A DNA stretch of 64,000 nucleotides, from NCBI GenBank assembly GCA_031761405.1, contig JASEVX010000003.1, positions 15,180,973 to 15,244,972 on the forward strand, given 5' to 3'. The notes under the pieces were generated by a model. The model did no database searches. It was not told where the DNA came from and worked only from the letters and a program-made list of their open reading frames with translations. This document shows, one piece after another, positions 24,017-35,900 of this stretch. The stretch's first letter is position 1. Every line of letters begins with the position of its first letter. This DNA is from Serripes groenlandicus (lineage: Eukaryota; Mollusca; Bivalvia; Cardiida; Cardiidae). The translations under genes and the position numbers were made by a program.

Positions 24017-24250
24017 TTAACCCTTTTCCACATACAGATACTTTCTGACGCCTTTGCAGCAGACAACTTTTGAAAGCATTGGGCCAAAAGTAGAAATTTC
24101 TCAGGAAGAGTAATTTCACATTTTCCCACAATGTCTTAAACTGTTTTCAATAATTTAACTAAAATTTATTAAGATTTTCCGTACTTTTGTCGAGCTGATT
24201 TTGAATTCGTCTGCTGCAGAATTGCTGTATTTTAGGAAAGGAGGGGTTAA
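24017..24250 (-). mobile_element. MITE-T copy, inverse orientation
   Basis: It starts TTAACCCTTTTCCACATACA, has CTTTCTGACGCCTTTGCAGC on the left and TCGTCTGCTGCAGAATTGC on the right, and ends GGAGGGGTTAA. Confidence 0.75.
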
Positions 24251-24323
24251 CATTTGTGCCGGAAACAGCATAACATTGCGTAACTAATATATAAGTGTAG
24301 ACACGTTCTTTGTCAAGACCGTC

Positions 24324-24668
24324 CAGGGGCGTAGCTCCCTTTAGACACTGTAGGCACGTGCCTACACATTTTTTCTCAAAATGCCCCAAAATGCAGCTGC
24401 GGCGATAGACATCTGCGTAATGTATCGACCAGATAAGCCTGCGCTGACCGCGCAGACTGATCCAGCCGACACATTCCGTCTTAGGGGGATATATGTATAG
24501 AGTAGTGATTCCTGAAACAGAAAATCCACAGGAGGCGAAAAGTGTCTATCCGGATAGGCCTGTGTGGCAGGCTTAGGCTGATCCGGGTCGATACTTTACG
24601 CAGAGTCCACAATGTTGATTTTCCCACGAGACGGCCTACACATTGATTATTGCAAAGCTACGCCCCTG
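24324..24668 (-). mobile_element. Composite CAGGGGCGTAGC element carrying MITE-G
   Basis: Outer inverted ends CAGGGGCGTAGCT and AGCTACGCCCCTG enclose an end-truncated MITE-G. CCGTC flanks both ends directly. The same arrangement, inverse-complemented and with the same internal joints, is at 39294-39630. CAGGG-type termini are common in hAT-like elements, but an 8-bp duplication could not be confirmed. Confidence 0.75.
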
Positions 24669-25192
24669 CCGTCCTTCCAGCGTGAACGACTAGATGGACG
24701 CCAGATGCGACAGGTTCGTGTTCATGTTAAGCGGCTAATTTCTGAAATCACTAAAGAAGATACACTTTCATTAAATCAAGTTAGCTTGAACACCTTTAAG
24801 AGACCCCCAATCGATCGAGTTAAAAATACTTCTATAATATACATGTATCGTTCGACGGAATTCCTCTAATCTATTTTTAGATCGTCCTATGTACGAATCA
24901 CGCCATACCGTATTAAGCTAATACAATCTTTTTTAAACCTGTGGCTGAGCGATTTTAACAAACCGTTTTTACTGTTATATTGACAGAAGTGATTGTTTTA
25001 CCTGTTTATAATTGATAACAAAAAGAAGACACAACACAAAAAAGGTAAAATATGCTTTTAGTTTGTGTATTTATATATAACACATGTATGTTCATTATTA
25101 TAATACGTGTACATTGTACATGTATGTACATATCCCGGGTGGATAAAACCTCGTTGTTATGGAAAATTCTAGAACGATGGGATTAATACTTT
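24669..25192. other. No gene recognised
   Basis: Unique-looking AT-rich sequence without repeat boundaries or coding signal. Confidence 0.4.
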
Positions 25193-25425
25193 TTAACCCT
25201 TTCCCTCATACGACAATTCTGCAGCAGCAGACGACATTGAATGTATTTTGTCAAAACATAGAAAATCTCCATAATTGAATGGATAACCTATGACAAAAAG
25301 TGGAAAACATTGTGGCAAAAGGAGAAATAGCACGTTTTGTGCAATTTCTTCTTTTGTCACTATGTTTTCAAAAATCCGTCTGCTGCAGAGGCGTCAGAAA
25401 GCGTCTATATGAGGGAATGGATTAA
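25193..25425 (+). mobile_element. MITE-T copy
   Basis: Ends TTAACCCTTTCCCTCATACG and TATGAGGGAATGGATTAA; the right end has mutated. A 3-bp CAG duplication occurs at CTGCAGCAGCAGACGAC. Confidence 0.8.
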
Positions 25426-25833
25426 TACTTTTTAATATGCAAAGGGTTTGAGAAATGGACCAACTGCTAGGCCTACGTTGAATCCCGTTAAAAGCGGGTT
25501 CTGCCCACTGGCACTAGACCCGTGAACTTAGGTTTCTTTCTTTTTTAAAGAAGATCTAAACAGCAATAAAATATTTATTATACAATCGTTAAAAAATATA
25601 ATCTGTTTCACTATCTTTATTAAGGTAGATCTAAACAACAATATACAGTCTTTAAAAAATACATTCTGTTTGTTTATCTCTCTATTTACTATATTTATAT
25701 TTAATTATATATATTTATTGTTCCGTTTTTACGCGAAAATACAACATCGGAGCTCAAGTTTAGGGAGTGCTTAAATTCCATTATTGTTAGAAGAAGCGCT
25801 TATGTTGGCCTTTGAATGATGAGTTGTATATAA
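25426..25833. other. AT-rich stretch, no gene
   Basis: Two related stretches, near 25555 and 25625 (GATCTAAACA-CAATA...CTTTAAAAAAT), form a weak direct repeat. Nothing else was recognised. Confidence 0.4.
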
Positions 25834-26072
25834 CTTTTTTCCCATACGCAAAAAAATCTGCAGCAGACGACTTTGAAAACATGTTGACAAAATCCTGAAA
25901 ATTCTCTATAAAAGATAGCTTATTATAATTGTTAGATAAAGTTGTAACATCGTGGCCAAAGGAGAAGTTGCTCATTGCTCATCATGAGCAATTTCACCTT
26001 TGGCCACACTGTTTTCAAAAGTCGTCTGCTGCTATTGCGTCAAAATGCGTCTGCAGGTGGGAAAGTGTTTAC
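25834..26072 (+). mobile_element. MITE-T, degenerate copy
   Basis: CTGCAGCAGACGACTTTGAA, inverted GCTCATCATGAGC and GTCGTCTGCTGCTATTGCG are present, ending GTGGGAAAGTG. Terminal TTAA is lost. Confidence 0.65.
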
Positions 26073-26178
26073 CTCAAGGGTCAGAAATTCGAACACTGCT
26101 TTGTGAGTGTACTGGACACACTCGACCACGTACATTTCTATTGTTATCATAAGTGGCTACATTGTCTATACTGTAACA

Positions 26179-26224
26179 AACACACACACACACACACACA
26201 TACACACACACACACACACACACA
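26179..26224. repeat. CA microsatellite
   Basis: An uninterrupted CA run apart from one TA. It generates Thr-His frames that are not genes. Confidence 0.97.
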
Positions 26225-26260
26225 ACGATGTCTTTTCCAGCCGATGTAAGCTAAACTACC

Positions 26261-26490
26261 TTAACCCTTTCCCTCATATAGACGCTTTCTGACGCTTTTG
26301 CAGCAGACGGCTTTTTGAAAACATAGTGACAAAAGAAGAAATTGCACAAAACGTGCAATTTCTCCTTTTGCCACAATGTTTTCTACTTTTTGTCATAGGA
26401 TATCCATTCAATTATGGAGATTTTCTATTTTTTGACAAAATATGTTCAAAGTCGTCTGCTGCAGAATTGTAGTATGAGGGAAAAGGTTAA
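26261..26490 (-). mobile_element. MITE-T, 230-bp copy, inverse orientation
   Basis: Exact TTAA at both ends; GACGCTTTCTGACGC lies at the left and GCTGCAGAATTGTAGTATGA at the right. The central fold is GAAATTGC...GCAATTTC. Confidence 0.88.
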
Positions 26491-26628
26491 CAAGTCTTAT
26501 AAAGACCCAATTCCCTTTATATGATCAAAACCTGCAGTTTGATATTTTTTTTCTCACAAAGTAAACTAATGGTGACCGGATCAATTGTGAAATGTTTGTA
26601 TATGTTTCATTTCTCTGTACCTCTCTCA

Positions 26629-26740
26629 CACTGTGACGGAATGTGTCGGCCCTGATTAGCCTGCGCGGAATGCGCAGGCTTATCTGGATCGATACATTAC
26701 GCAAACTTCACAATGTTGGTTTTCTCGTGGAACGGCTCAT
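26629..26740. mobile_element. MITE-G, right half only
   Basis: It begins inside the element at GTGACGGAATGTGTCGGCCC and ends with GTTTTCTCGTGGAACGGCTC. The left half is missing. Confidence 0.7.
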
Positions 26741-27429
26741 ACATATATGGGCCACTCCATGAGAAAACCGGTGAAAGTGACAACATTTTCGATTTTGGGA
26801 TTTTTACATTTTCATACAGTCCAAATTGTCTAGTTTTGTTTGATATATATGCGGACTTTGTATGACGAATATTGACGCCGTAATGGACATCAAAAGAAGA
26901 CATGTGTTACTAATTGTTGAAATGACGTCGACGTCATTTTCATAATCTATGTACAGCATTTACAGCAACGTTATTTTTACTTTTCTCAAAATGGCTTGCT
27001 TACGTTTTAAGCCTTTCAACGTATAACTTCACCTGTAAAGCAGTACTACTTCGAACGGTGGTGCATTTTAAAGCACAGTGCTTTGAACAAGATGTCAGGG
27101 TTGTGCTGAAATACGCACACATGTGCATGTATGAAAAGTTGTTGGAGTCTTATTTCTTTTGATACAAGAAAACTATTTCTACGCATCTAGTTTATATATA
27201 TCGAAGGAAAATGAATTGCATGAATTTAGATTTGGCTTTGCTGATAGTATCAGTTTAACGAGATCTTATTTCCGATTTACTAAAACCTGTGTAGTTTGTG
27301 ATTATATAGCGACCTCATAAAGATCTGATATCAGTGTCCGAGTTCCTGTCGGTTCACTACCAATTCTCAATTGACAATAGTCAAATCCAATCGTTAAATT
27401 CTCTTGGTTGTTTCACAGTTTGGATAGTC
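26741..27429. other. No gene recognised
   Basis: A short TIR-like piece, CCACTCCATGAGAAAACCGG (26751), is mirrored in inverse at 30674. Otherwise the interval is unique AT-rich DNA. Confidence 0.4.
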
Positions 27430-28310
27430 CTACGAAAGCTACTGTTTCAGTTGACAGAGCAAGAAACTCTGTCTGTGTTGTATAACTGAATGCATTGTTG
27501 AATGGCTTTTAACAAATAACAACACAATTGCATCACAATCGACGTATTCCCTGTCATATAAGCATTTAAAACAACGAGTTATTGATAGTGGCACACAGGT
27601 ATGTGTAACTCTTCAAAAGCGTAACTACTACAAAGATTTCAAATCATTATTGGACATGGAAACATACCTAATGATTGAAATGCATTATTCATGTATATAT
27701 CGACGAACATACATTTAAGGTCCTCTTACCAGTTTTAGCTATAGAAAGTGGACGCCATGACAATATTGAGAAAATGTTTAGAGTTTGTACTTATTGTTTA
27801 AATACAAATACTTACATTATTGAAGACGATTTACATTTTGTATTGAGGTGTTCGTTATATGATAACTTAAGAAAACGTCACTTTCCACACAATGGAAATA
27901 ATAATTTACCAACAAAACATCTGTTAAATAGGATAATGCAATGTCAAAACAAAATTTTAATTCAAATCCTGGCTAGATATCTGACATTTGCATTTGATGA
28001 GAGACTTATTTGAAAACAACTTCTAATAACTGATATTTTAAAATACTTCAAATCATTTATAAGAACATATCAACTTGCATTAATTAGGATGAAATATGTG
28101 CATATATATGACAATGATATAATTCATAAAGTATGCTACTTGGTAAATAACTATTTACATATCTACATTTATTGTCCGTATTAAGAATTGTTGTCAAATT
28201 TGTGTATATTGTGAATTGCTCTGAAGCATTGATTTGTATGTATTTTATATGTATTGTGGGCCGGAGGCCTTATATTACAATACAAGCATATTGTATTGTA
28301 TTGTATTGTA
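27430..28310 (+). pseudogene. LINE 3' end, frameshifted remnant
   Basis: Two frames give the C-terminal part of a LINE protein downstream of reverse transcriptase. The first has YKDFKSLLDMETYLM (about 27630-27672). After a shift near 27675, the second (to 28013) contains IESGRHDNI, a C-x2-C pair in RVCTYCLN and EDDLHFVLRCSLYDNLR. This resembles a Cys/His-rich segment seen in many mollusc and fish LINE ORF2 proteins. The 3' untranslated part has GGGCCGGAGGCC and ends in a TATTG repeat near 28290-28310, fitting an insertion tail. No catalytic motif remains. Confidence 0.7.
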
Positions 28311-30877
28311 AAAGTTAATTGAATTTAAAAAATGATGATATTTTTATCATTTTCTCTTATTTATATTCAGATATGCAACATTCTACTTTAATTTGTTTTA
28401 ATCAAAACAACACTTGGTTCGTCAGTGTGGAACACATGGCAGTTGAGATAAATAGATAACAAGATGTTCAGGTGTATCAAACATTCAGATCTGCAACAGT
28501 CTGCTTTAATGACATCTGGGATAATTAGATTGACAAAATCAATGCCAATTTCATTTATATTTCATACTTAAGTTGGCTTTTAACATTTCTTTCAAACTTA
28601 CTCTCAGGAAGAATGTAAAACTGAACGGACAAGGGCGTTCCTGACCAGGCTGAAGAAGTGCATAAGCTTATCAGGATTTCATTAGTCGCAAATTCATGAA
28701 GATGCTATAACCATATATATAATTATATAGCATAACTCTACTTGAATTTCCTATGTTATGTACCATATATCATTTTGTTTGGATGCAGAACAGATAACAA
28801 CCGCCAGGCCGATCTTTCATTATGTCGGCATCCTGCAAATAGTGGACACCACCGCTGCATGGCGGCATTACATTGTATTGAAAAGAAAAAAAAATACCAA
28901 ATATATTTACAGACAGTCAGTTGCCTAAAATGAATAATGGTTTGAATACTGCTAGGAATATTTCATAGAAATTATCTACATATTATCACCGTATAAACAG
29001 AATAAATTACAGCATACAGCATACATAAACCTAACAACTGATCAGGATCCTTCATCAACCTGCGTTTTCCCCATGGTTTATAAGATATCTAGAATCATTG
29101 TTGCTTCTGGAGATCAGTAGACAACACCATGAACAGCGATTCCAAGATACTTCTTGTCATCTTATACAAACTATTTGATATAAATCCATGTCAAAATCTA
29201 GATAGCCACTAAATTAGCAGTATTGTATAATTAGGTATCACATGACATTTGTTTTCGAAAGAGGACTACTGTCACTGGTTAATCTATTATCACTTCATAT
29301 TCAAACGTAAACTTCTCGGAAGCGTTGTTGACTAATTAATTACGATCAGACTGAGATACGCGGATTGATCTAGATCTACACTGGTTAGATATGCCACTAA
29401 CGTTGTTTTTCTATCTGGTCATATAATTGAAAATCGAAACTGGAAATGTTTTAAATTTGCTTTTAATGCATTGCACCGTATGTATTTTACCTTTATACAT
29501 AATCCATGTACATGAATGTAAGTCTACGAAAATTGAAACCAAATTGTTTACGGCTTTCAAGAATGAAACACGCATCATAAACTGATTATATATATTATGT
29601 ATCTTCTTTTATAAATGCAGATTGATATAGTACATGCAGAATGAAACAAACATATTTCCAGGTCAGCCTCCTGCAAATGAAACACCCGTTGAGGAAATAT
29701 TTCATAGTCAATCTCTCTTACAAATCACGTATTAAAGCCATAGCGTAATATAGTTTAGCTGGAGTTGGGTAGTTGTGTACCTAATAGATTGAGCTCTTTT
29801 CTACTGTCTAGGGTGTTTTCGACAAGTGTATATTACGATCTACCCGCACATACATCACACATGAGCCAGGTGTATACTGTTGATCCGAAGTATAACAAAT
29901 GGTTATATAATCTATACACCTAGATGCGGATTAAATTGTATGGATTTGCAAGATGATTCTTTAACGCTCGCAAATACATACATAATTGAATAATAATGAC
30001 ACAAAACAAAGTATTTTGTATCCTCAATTTCAAGCGATTCACACCGTTTTATTTCATAGACTTTTGTTTTTCTATGACTACAAGTTCAAAACCTTATTGA
30101 GGGCTATGTTTTATTCAATTTACTTTTTGCAGATGCAGATAAACTTTTTATATCAAGTCTTGATCATATAACACCATTGCAGCGTTAAACTACATTAAGT
30201 ATTTATTTAAATTGAAAGGTGATGGCAATGAATAGGAATTTCACATAATCAAAAATAGAAGAAAAGAAGAATGGACGAAAATGCGTATACATGTTAAAGC
30301 GGTAAAACACGTTTCAAATCTATCTCAGAAACATATTTACTCTTAAGCATAAATGGATTATTTAAAGGGAATTCACAATTCACGAAAAACTAAATAGTTA
30401 AAATAAATACGGATATACATATATATTATGTTTACTTATCTGATACGCTCGTGTTTATTGGACGTTTTGAATAATTAATACATTCTTCCAATAAATTGGG
30501 CAGATTAATTGGCTTGTAACAGTATGTCGCCCTACATTTCATGCGCCGATGAACATGATGTTAATAAACCCAATCAAACTCTGTGTATACATGTGAGTTT
30601 ACTTCCGCGTAAACACACAAATGACGTCAAACTTTGAGTGATGATTACTTCATTTCTTATGCGATGTCACTATCACCGGTTTTCTCATGGAGCGGCCCAT
30701 ATATATATATATATATAGCGAACATTATAATATGGTCCAACGTATTCGAGTAGAAGCTATACACGTATACATGTAGACTTGATGCCCTTGTTATTCGCGA
30801 ACGTTCGTGAGTTGGGGTACATTTAGAGTCTTTACAATACAACCCTTCACAATACGATCATTCACAAAAGTACCGTG
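28311..30877. other. Long AT-rich stretch, no gene recognised
   Basis: No open frame, splice-consistent exon, tRNA or tandem array was recognised over about 2.5 kb. Weak content includes a 16-bp AT run near 30703 and a MITE-like end, GGTTTTCTCATGGAGCGGCC, at about 30678. An exon too short to see by eye cannot be excluded. Confidence 0.5.
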
Positions 30878-31157
30878 CAGTTTAACGCCGTTTTCAACTA
30901 GGTTTCAGTCATATCACGGCGAACAGTTCACCTATTCATGTGTTTCCTGGCTATCTCACACCAGTACTCCACACAACAGTCTTTCCAAACAGCTGGCTGC
31001 TTTTCCACATTAACTGTTAGCCCAGTGGTGGAAGACGAATGACGCTTGTCACAGTGACTATAGTCAAACATCGGAAAGAATGTTGGCCGATCTTGTGTCC
31101 GAACCTCAACCCCTGTATTGACAGTCCGCGTCGCTACCGAATGAGCTACCGGGGCTC
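30878..31157 (-). mobile_element. tRNA-derived SINE
   Basis: From the 3' end TTTAACGCCGTTTTCAACTA to the tRNA-like head ending GAATGAGCTACCGGGGCTC. It is close to the copy at 593-888. Confidence 0.8.
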
Positions 31158-31317
31158 GGAGTGTACTATTCGAGTGCAGTGGCCTTAGCGGTGTATTCAG
31201 GGTCTGCAGGCAACTATTCGATACACTACTTCGAATCTGGACAGAAATTACTTGAGCCTTTCCAATCGACATCACAATTGCAGCAGACGACTTTGATAAA
31301 ATTTCGACAAATGCTTG

Positions 31318-31436
31318 GAATGTATAGTGTGTGGAGTACTGGTATGAAAAAGAAACCAGCACTCATATGAGTAAGTGAACTGGCCGCCTTGATATGACTG
31401 AACAATTGTTGAAAACGGGCCAATCAATCAATAAAT
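31318..31436 (+). mobile_element. SINE 3' fragment
   Basis: It contains GTGTGGAGTACTGGTATGA, AACTGGCCGCCTTGATATGA and TTGTTGAAAACGGGCC, with an AATC tail. The head is absent. Confidence 0.7.
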
Positions 31437-31634
31437 CGACAACAAATGAAGAAAATCTTTATATATCAACGTTTACATATATTGAGCTGGATTGTACCAC
31501 TGTTTTGATTGATTTCATTGAGATTCACCCTTAACCACACCTTGCAATTCGACAAAGGGAGTTAGCGCCCGAATCATTAATATCCAGTGCACATATTTCC
31601 CGAATACATTGGTCCGGTTGGTTTTCAACGTTAT
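31437..31634. other. Flank with a duplicated segment
   Basis: TTAATATCCAGTGCAC, TATTTCCC and GGTTGGTTTTCAACGTTATT (about 31577-31636) recur on the other side of the adjacent MITE-T at 31864-31911. Confidence 0.75.
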
Positions 31635-31864
31635 TTAACCCTTTCCTTCATACGACAATTATGCAGCAGACGACTTTGAACAAATGTTGTCAAATAATGG
31701 AAAATCTCTTTAATTGAATGGATAACCTATGACGAAAAGTGGAAAACATTGTGACAAAAGGAGAAATTGCTCGTTTTGAGCGATTTCTTCTTTTGTCACT
31801 ATGTTTTCAAAAAGTCGTCTGCTGCAGAGGCGTCAGAAAGCGCCTACATGAGGGAAAGGGTTAA
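31635..31864 (+). mobile_element. MITE-T, 230-bp copy
   Basis: TTAA at both ends. The host segment around it is partly duplicated, so the final TTAA also joins a repeated TTAATATCCAG. Confidence 0.85.
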
Positions 31865-31911
31865 TTAATATCCAGTGCACCTATTTCCCGGTTGGTTTTC
31901 AACGTTATTAA

Positions 31912-32349
31912 TTGCCTCACTGTCGATAACCGGGTCATGTCAGGTAGACGTGCCTGCGATAACGTATAGCAAGCCACGCCCTTATAATACATATAAAGTA
32001 CTACGTGTACATACTAGGTTTCACGTGACATATACCAATACAGTTTTATGGTATCTACTTGAATTCGCTAGAGCAAAGAAGGAATATTTGCATTAAGATT
32101 AGTACATCCAGTGACGATCCAGTTCAGTGTGTGTAATCACCCAGGTGGATCAGAATATACCCTGTTTATTATCAAGTCACGTGACAATTAGATATTCTTC
32201 TTTCAACAGGGTCGTACAACTGGTATGACTGTAGGAACGTGTAAGCTAATCTTGATCTTAACGGTGCTCTATGAAAACCACCATTTCCGTAATTATTACA
32301 CGCCTGGGGAAAACAAACTTGTATGCGCATCCAAATACATATTGACCGC
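31912..32349. other. Possible ISYNA1 upstream region
   Basis: The stretch includes CCACGCCC followed by TATAATACATATAAAG (about 31973-31999), which could be core-promoter sequence. No start site can be read. Its position, about 0.8 kb before the first coding exon, is the only reason to link it to ISYNA1. Confidence 0.2.
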
Positions 32350-32605
32350 CTCTATGGTGGTAAAGCGTCCGTCTCGAATGCGGGATGTCGTGGGTTCGAT
32401 CTCCGGCCGGGTCATACCAAAGACTTTAACAATGGTAGTTATCGTTAGCCTCCTTGACGCCTAGGGTTAAGGGGTTAGCATAACGACTGACTTACTGACT
32501 GGTGTCAGGAAAAATGGATCAGTAGTACTGGAAACTTACCTAAGAAACGCCGTGATATAACTGAACAAAATGTTGGAAGCGGCGTAAAACACTCCAAACA
32601 ATCAA
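32350..32605 (+). mobile_element. tRNA-derived SINE upstream of ISYNA1
   Basis: The head is TATGGTGGTAAAGCGTCCGT with B box GGGTTCGATCTCC. The body has CGGGTCATACCAAAGACTTT and GTAGTACTGGAAACTTACC. The 3' domain ACGCCGTGATATAACTGAAC leads to an AATC tail. This head subtype recurs inverted at 52870-53078. Confidence 0.8.
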
Positions 32606-32768
32606 TCGCATCATGAAACCAAATATATATTGCTTTACACAACCTTCGTCGAAATTGCTATCTTTAATTGGCAAACAGTTTAGAGTCAGGTAAGACTGTG
32701 CGATGCGTTGGCTGATCTAATTTAAGGTATTAAAGGTATAAAACTCACAATTTTTACTTACAGATAAA

Positions 32769-32927
32769 ATGTCACAAATCAAAGTAGAGAGTCCTAACGT
32801 CCGTTACAGTGCAGATGTGATAGAAGCAGATTATAGCTATACGAACACAAGTGTACGAACTGACAGTAAGGGGACGATCATAGCCACGCCCACTACAACC
32901 AAATACACGTTTAGGACGCAGAGAAAG
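32769..32927 (+). CDS. ISYNA1: ISYNA1 coding exon 1 (residues 1-53)
   Basis: The exon encodes the N-terminus with VESPNVRY and KYTFRTQRK, matching the family's N-terminal region. It ends in phase 0 at donor AAG|GTAAGA. Confidence 0.95.
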
Positions 32928-35900
32928 GTAAGATAGAAAACCTAATATAAAACATTTAATTGTTTATACGGTCTGGTTTAGCGTCATTCGTCTTTCCAGT
33001 CATGGTTTAAAGATTATAATTCTAAGTGGGAAGGTCACCAGTTATCCGCGAAGACATTTAACCCTTTCCCTCATACGACAATTCTACAGCAGATGACTTT
33101 GAACATATTTTGTCAGATGGAGGATAGCCTATGACTAAAAGTGGAAAACATTGTGGCAAAAGGAGAAATTGCACGTTCTGTGCAATTTCTTCTTTTGTCA
33201 CTATGTTTTCAAAACGCCGTCTGCTTTAACCCTTTCCCTCATACGACAATTCTACAGCAGATGACTTTGAACATATTTTGTCAGATGGATAGCCTATGAC
33301 TAAAAGTGGAAAACATTGTGGCAAAAGTTGCACGTTCTGTGCAATTTCTTCTTTTGTCACTATGTTTTCAAAACGCCGTCTGCTTTAACCCTTTCCCTCA
33401 TACGACAATTCTACAGCAGATGACTTTGAACATATTTTGTCAAAAAGTAGAAAATCTCTAATTGAATGGATAACCTATGACTAAAATTGGAAAAACATTG
33501 TGGCAAAAGGAGAAATTGCTCGTTTCGAGCAATTTCTACTTTTGTAACTATGTTTTCTCAAAGCCGTCTGCTGTAGAGGCGTCAGAAAGCGTCTATATGA
33601 GGGAAAGGGTTAAGCATGATATTAGGAGGATATAAATTTGATGAACCTTATACAATAAATTTTGAACCAAGGGAACTAACCCTTTTTGGTAAAAGGTTTT
33701 GTCTTTACATTATAAACATTGTTATCTCCCTTCAAACGATCTATGTGTTTTTTAAACATTTATTTCTTATATTTTAGATATGTAAAGCATTTCCCCTTAA
33801 TATACTTCCTACTTCCAGGTTCCTAAATTAGGAGTGATGTTAGTTGGATGGGGAGGTAATAATGGATCGACAATCACTGCAGCGATTCTGGCTAACAGGA
33901 ATAAGATGACTTGGAACACAAAAGAAGGCGAAAAGGAAGCAAATTATCTAGGTATGTCAAACACTCCGGTGAAATAGCTTCCAAAAACGAGAAAATGTTC
34001 TTGTGTAAGGTTTTAAGCCGCTTTCAACATCATTTCATTTATATTTAGGTGAAATATCACGTCGTGGAAGACTAGTGCAGTAATAGAGCGTAGGCCTCTC
34101 GTACCAAAGGTCCCAAATTCGAATCCCCTGATGATCGTTTTCTACATTTGGGACTTTCCTCACAAACAGCGATAGTACCTCTAAGGTTTATAGGAAGCAG
34201 ACATCGAGCATGATTGATATAAGCTGAAAGCTTGATTCGCAGTCAATGTTAAATAAATAAGATTAAACTTCATCACTGTTATTCATGATTCCTGGGTAAT
34301 AAAAAAACAAGTTATAGGCTAATAAATGTGCTTTGCCTAAAGGCACTCCACCATGATCGCCACGAGTAGAGGTCGAGCTGAACGCCTGTTTTCAATACCC
34401 CCACGAGGAGTTTTACGAGAATGAAAGAGTGATTCATTTTTTCTTGTCCAATGATTATTTCGTCGAAATATAAATACCTACTCAACAAAGAAGTTTTCTA
34501 CTTCATTTAGAAATTTCTGCTTGAGGGAATAGTTTTTCTCTAACCAACAATAGCACAGTGTTCGTTTCCCACCATTAATATTTAGACGAGGCTGTGATAT
34601 GACTTGTTAAGCTTCCAATGCTACTGACATAGACATAGTAAATTATGCACACAGTGCACACAGTGCGCAGGTCTCCATAATATTAATCAGCGGAGAAAAA
34701 TACATTTATCTGATCTAGAAAGTGGTCGCTATATAGAGGGTTTCCACTCTTGATATTAGCCGGAAAACACAGTGGAAAATATACTAGGAAAAGCAGAAAT
34801 TGCTATTAGCAACTAATTTCTTCTTTTCCTACAATGTTTTCCTACTCCATTCCGACTAAATAAATTCGTTTGTGTTTATTTACCATTTACTTTTCATCAG
34901 ATCTTTGAAAATTTAAAATATTTCTCTACAGATGTGCTGCAATGATGGGTAACATTGTAGGAAAACACAGTCTATGTGAAAAAGCAGCCAGTTGCTTGAA
35001 AGAATGTTGTTTGGATTACTGGTGTAAGAAAGCCAGGAAACATATGAGTAGGTGAACTGGCCGCCGTGATGTGACTGAAAAAATGTTGAAAACGGCGTTA
35101 ATCCCCAATCAATCAAAGAATCATGTCCTATAATACAAGTTAGAAATAATTACAATTATCAGTTTACTATGAAAAGAAAGACCCTGCTTTATCTGGAGAA
35201 ATAGTACTTAGACAATATCGATGACGGATGTAGCGTTTTACTGTGCTGTTGATTACTCCGATACAGAAGTCTATCAAATGTCATGTACTTATTGCATAAA
35301 CCGTTCTTATGTTAAGAAACTGCATGTGTTTCGAAATGGTTATGTAGCCAAGGTATATGTTTAAGGGGACACTTATACTGCCTTGCTATGGAGCGACTTG
35401 GTAGAGCGTTTGCCTTCTGATAAAAAAGTCCAAGGTTCGAGCCCTGGTCAGGTCGAATCTTTAACCCTTTCCCTCATATAGACGCTTTCTGATGCCTCTG
35501 CAGCAGACGTCTTTTTGAAAACATAGTGACAAAAGAAGAAATTGCACAAAATGTGCAATTTCTCCTTTAGCCACAATGTTTTCCACTTTTTGTCATAGGT
35601 TATCCATTCTATTGTCGAGATTTTCTACTTTTTGACAAAATACGTTAAAAGTCGTCTGCTGCAGAATTGACGTATCAGGGAAAGGGTTAAGGACCATTAC
35701 AATGATGCCCGATAATGGACTACAAAGGAAAAGCCTCGAGAACGTTTCGCAACATTCTCAGATTTTCTTTTCAATTTCTTCAGGTTCAATAACTCAAGCA
35801 AGCACTGTCCAGTTGGGAAATGGACCGGAGGGGGAATTTTACGTCCCTCTGAAAAATATGCTGCCTATGGTGGAACCAAATGACATTGTGTTGGATGGTA

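Noticed and set aside
26747..30690. Inverted pair CCACTCCATGAGAAAACCGG as ends of one 4-kb element
   Set aside because: The matches are about 35 bp of MITE-like ends, with unrelated sequence and a LINE remnant between. Two separate fragments are simpler.
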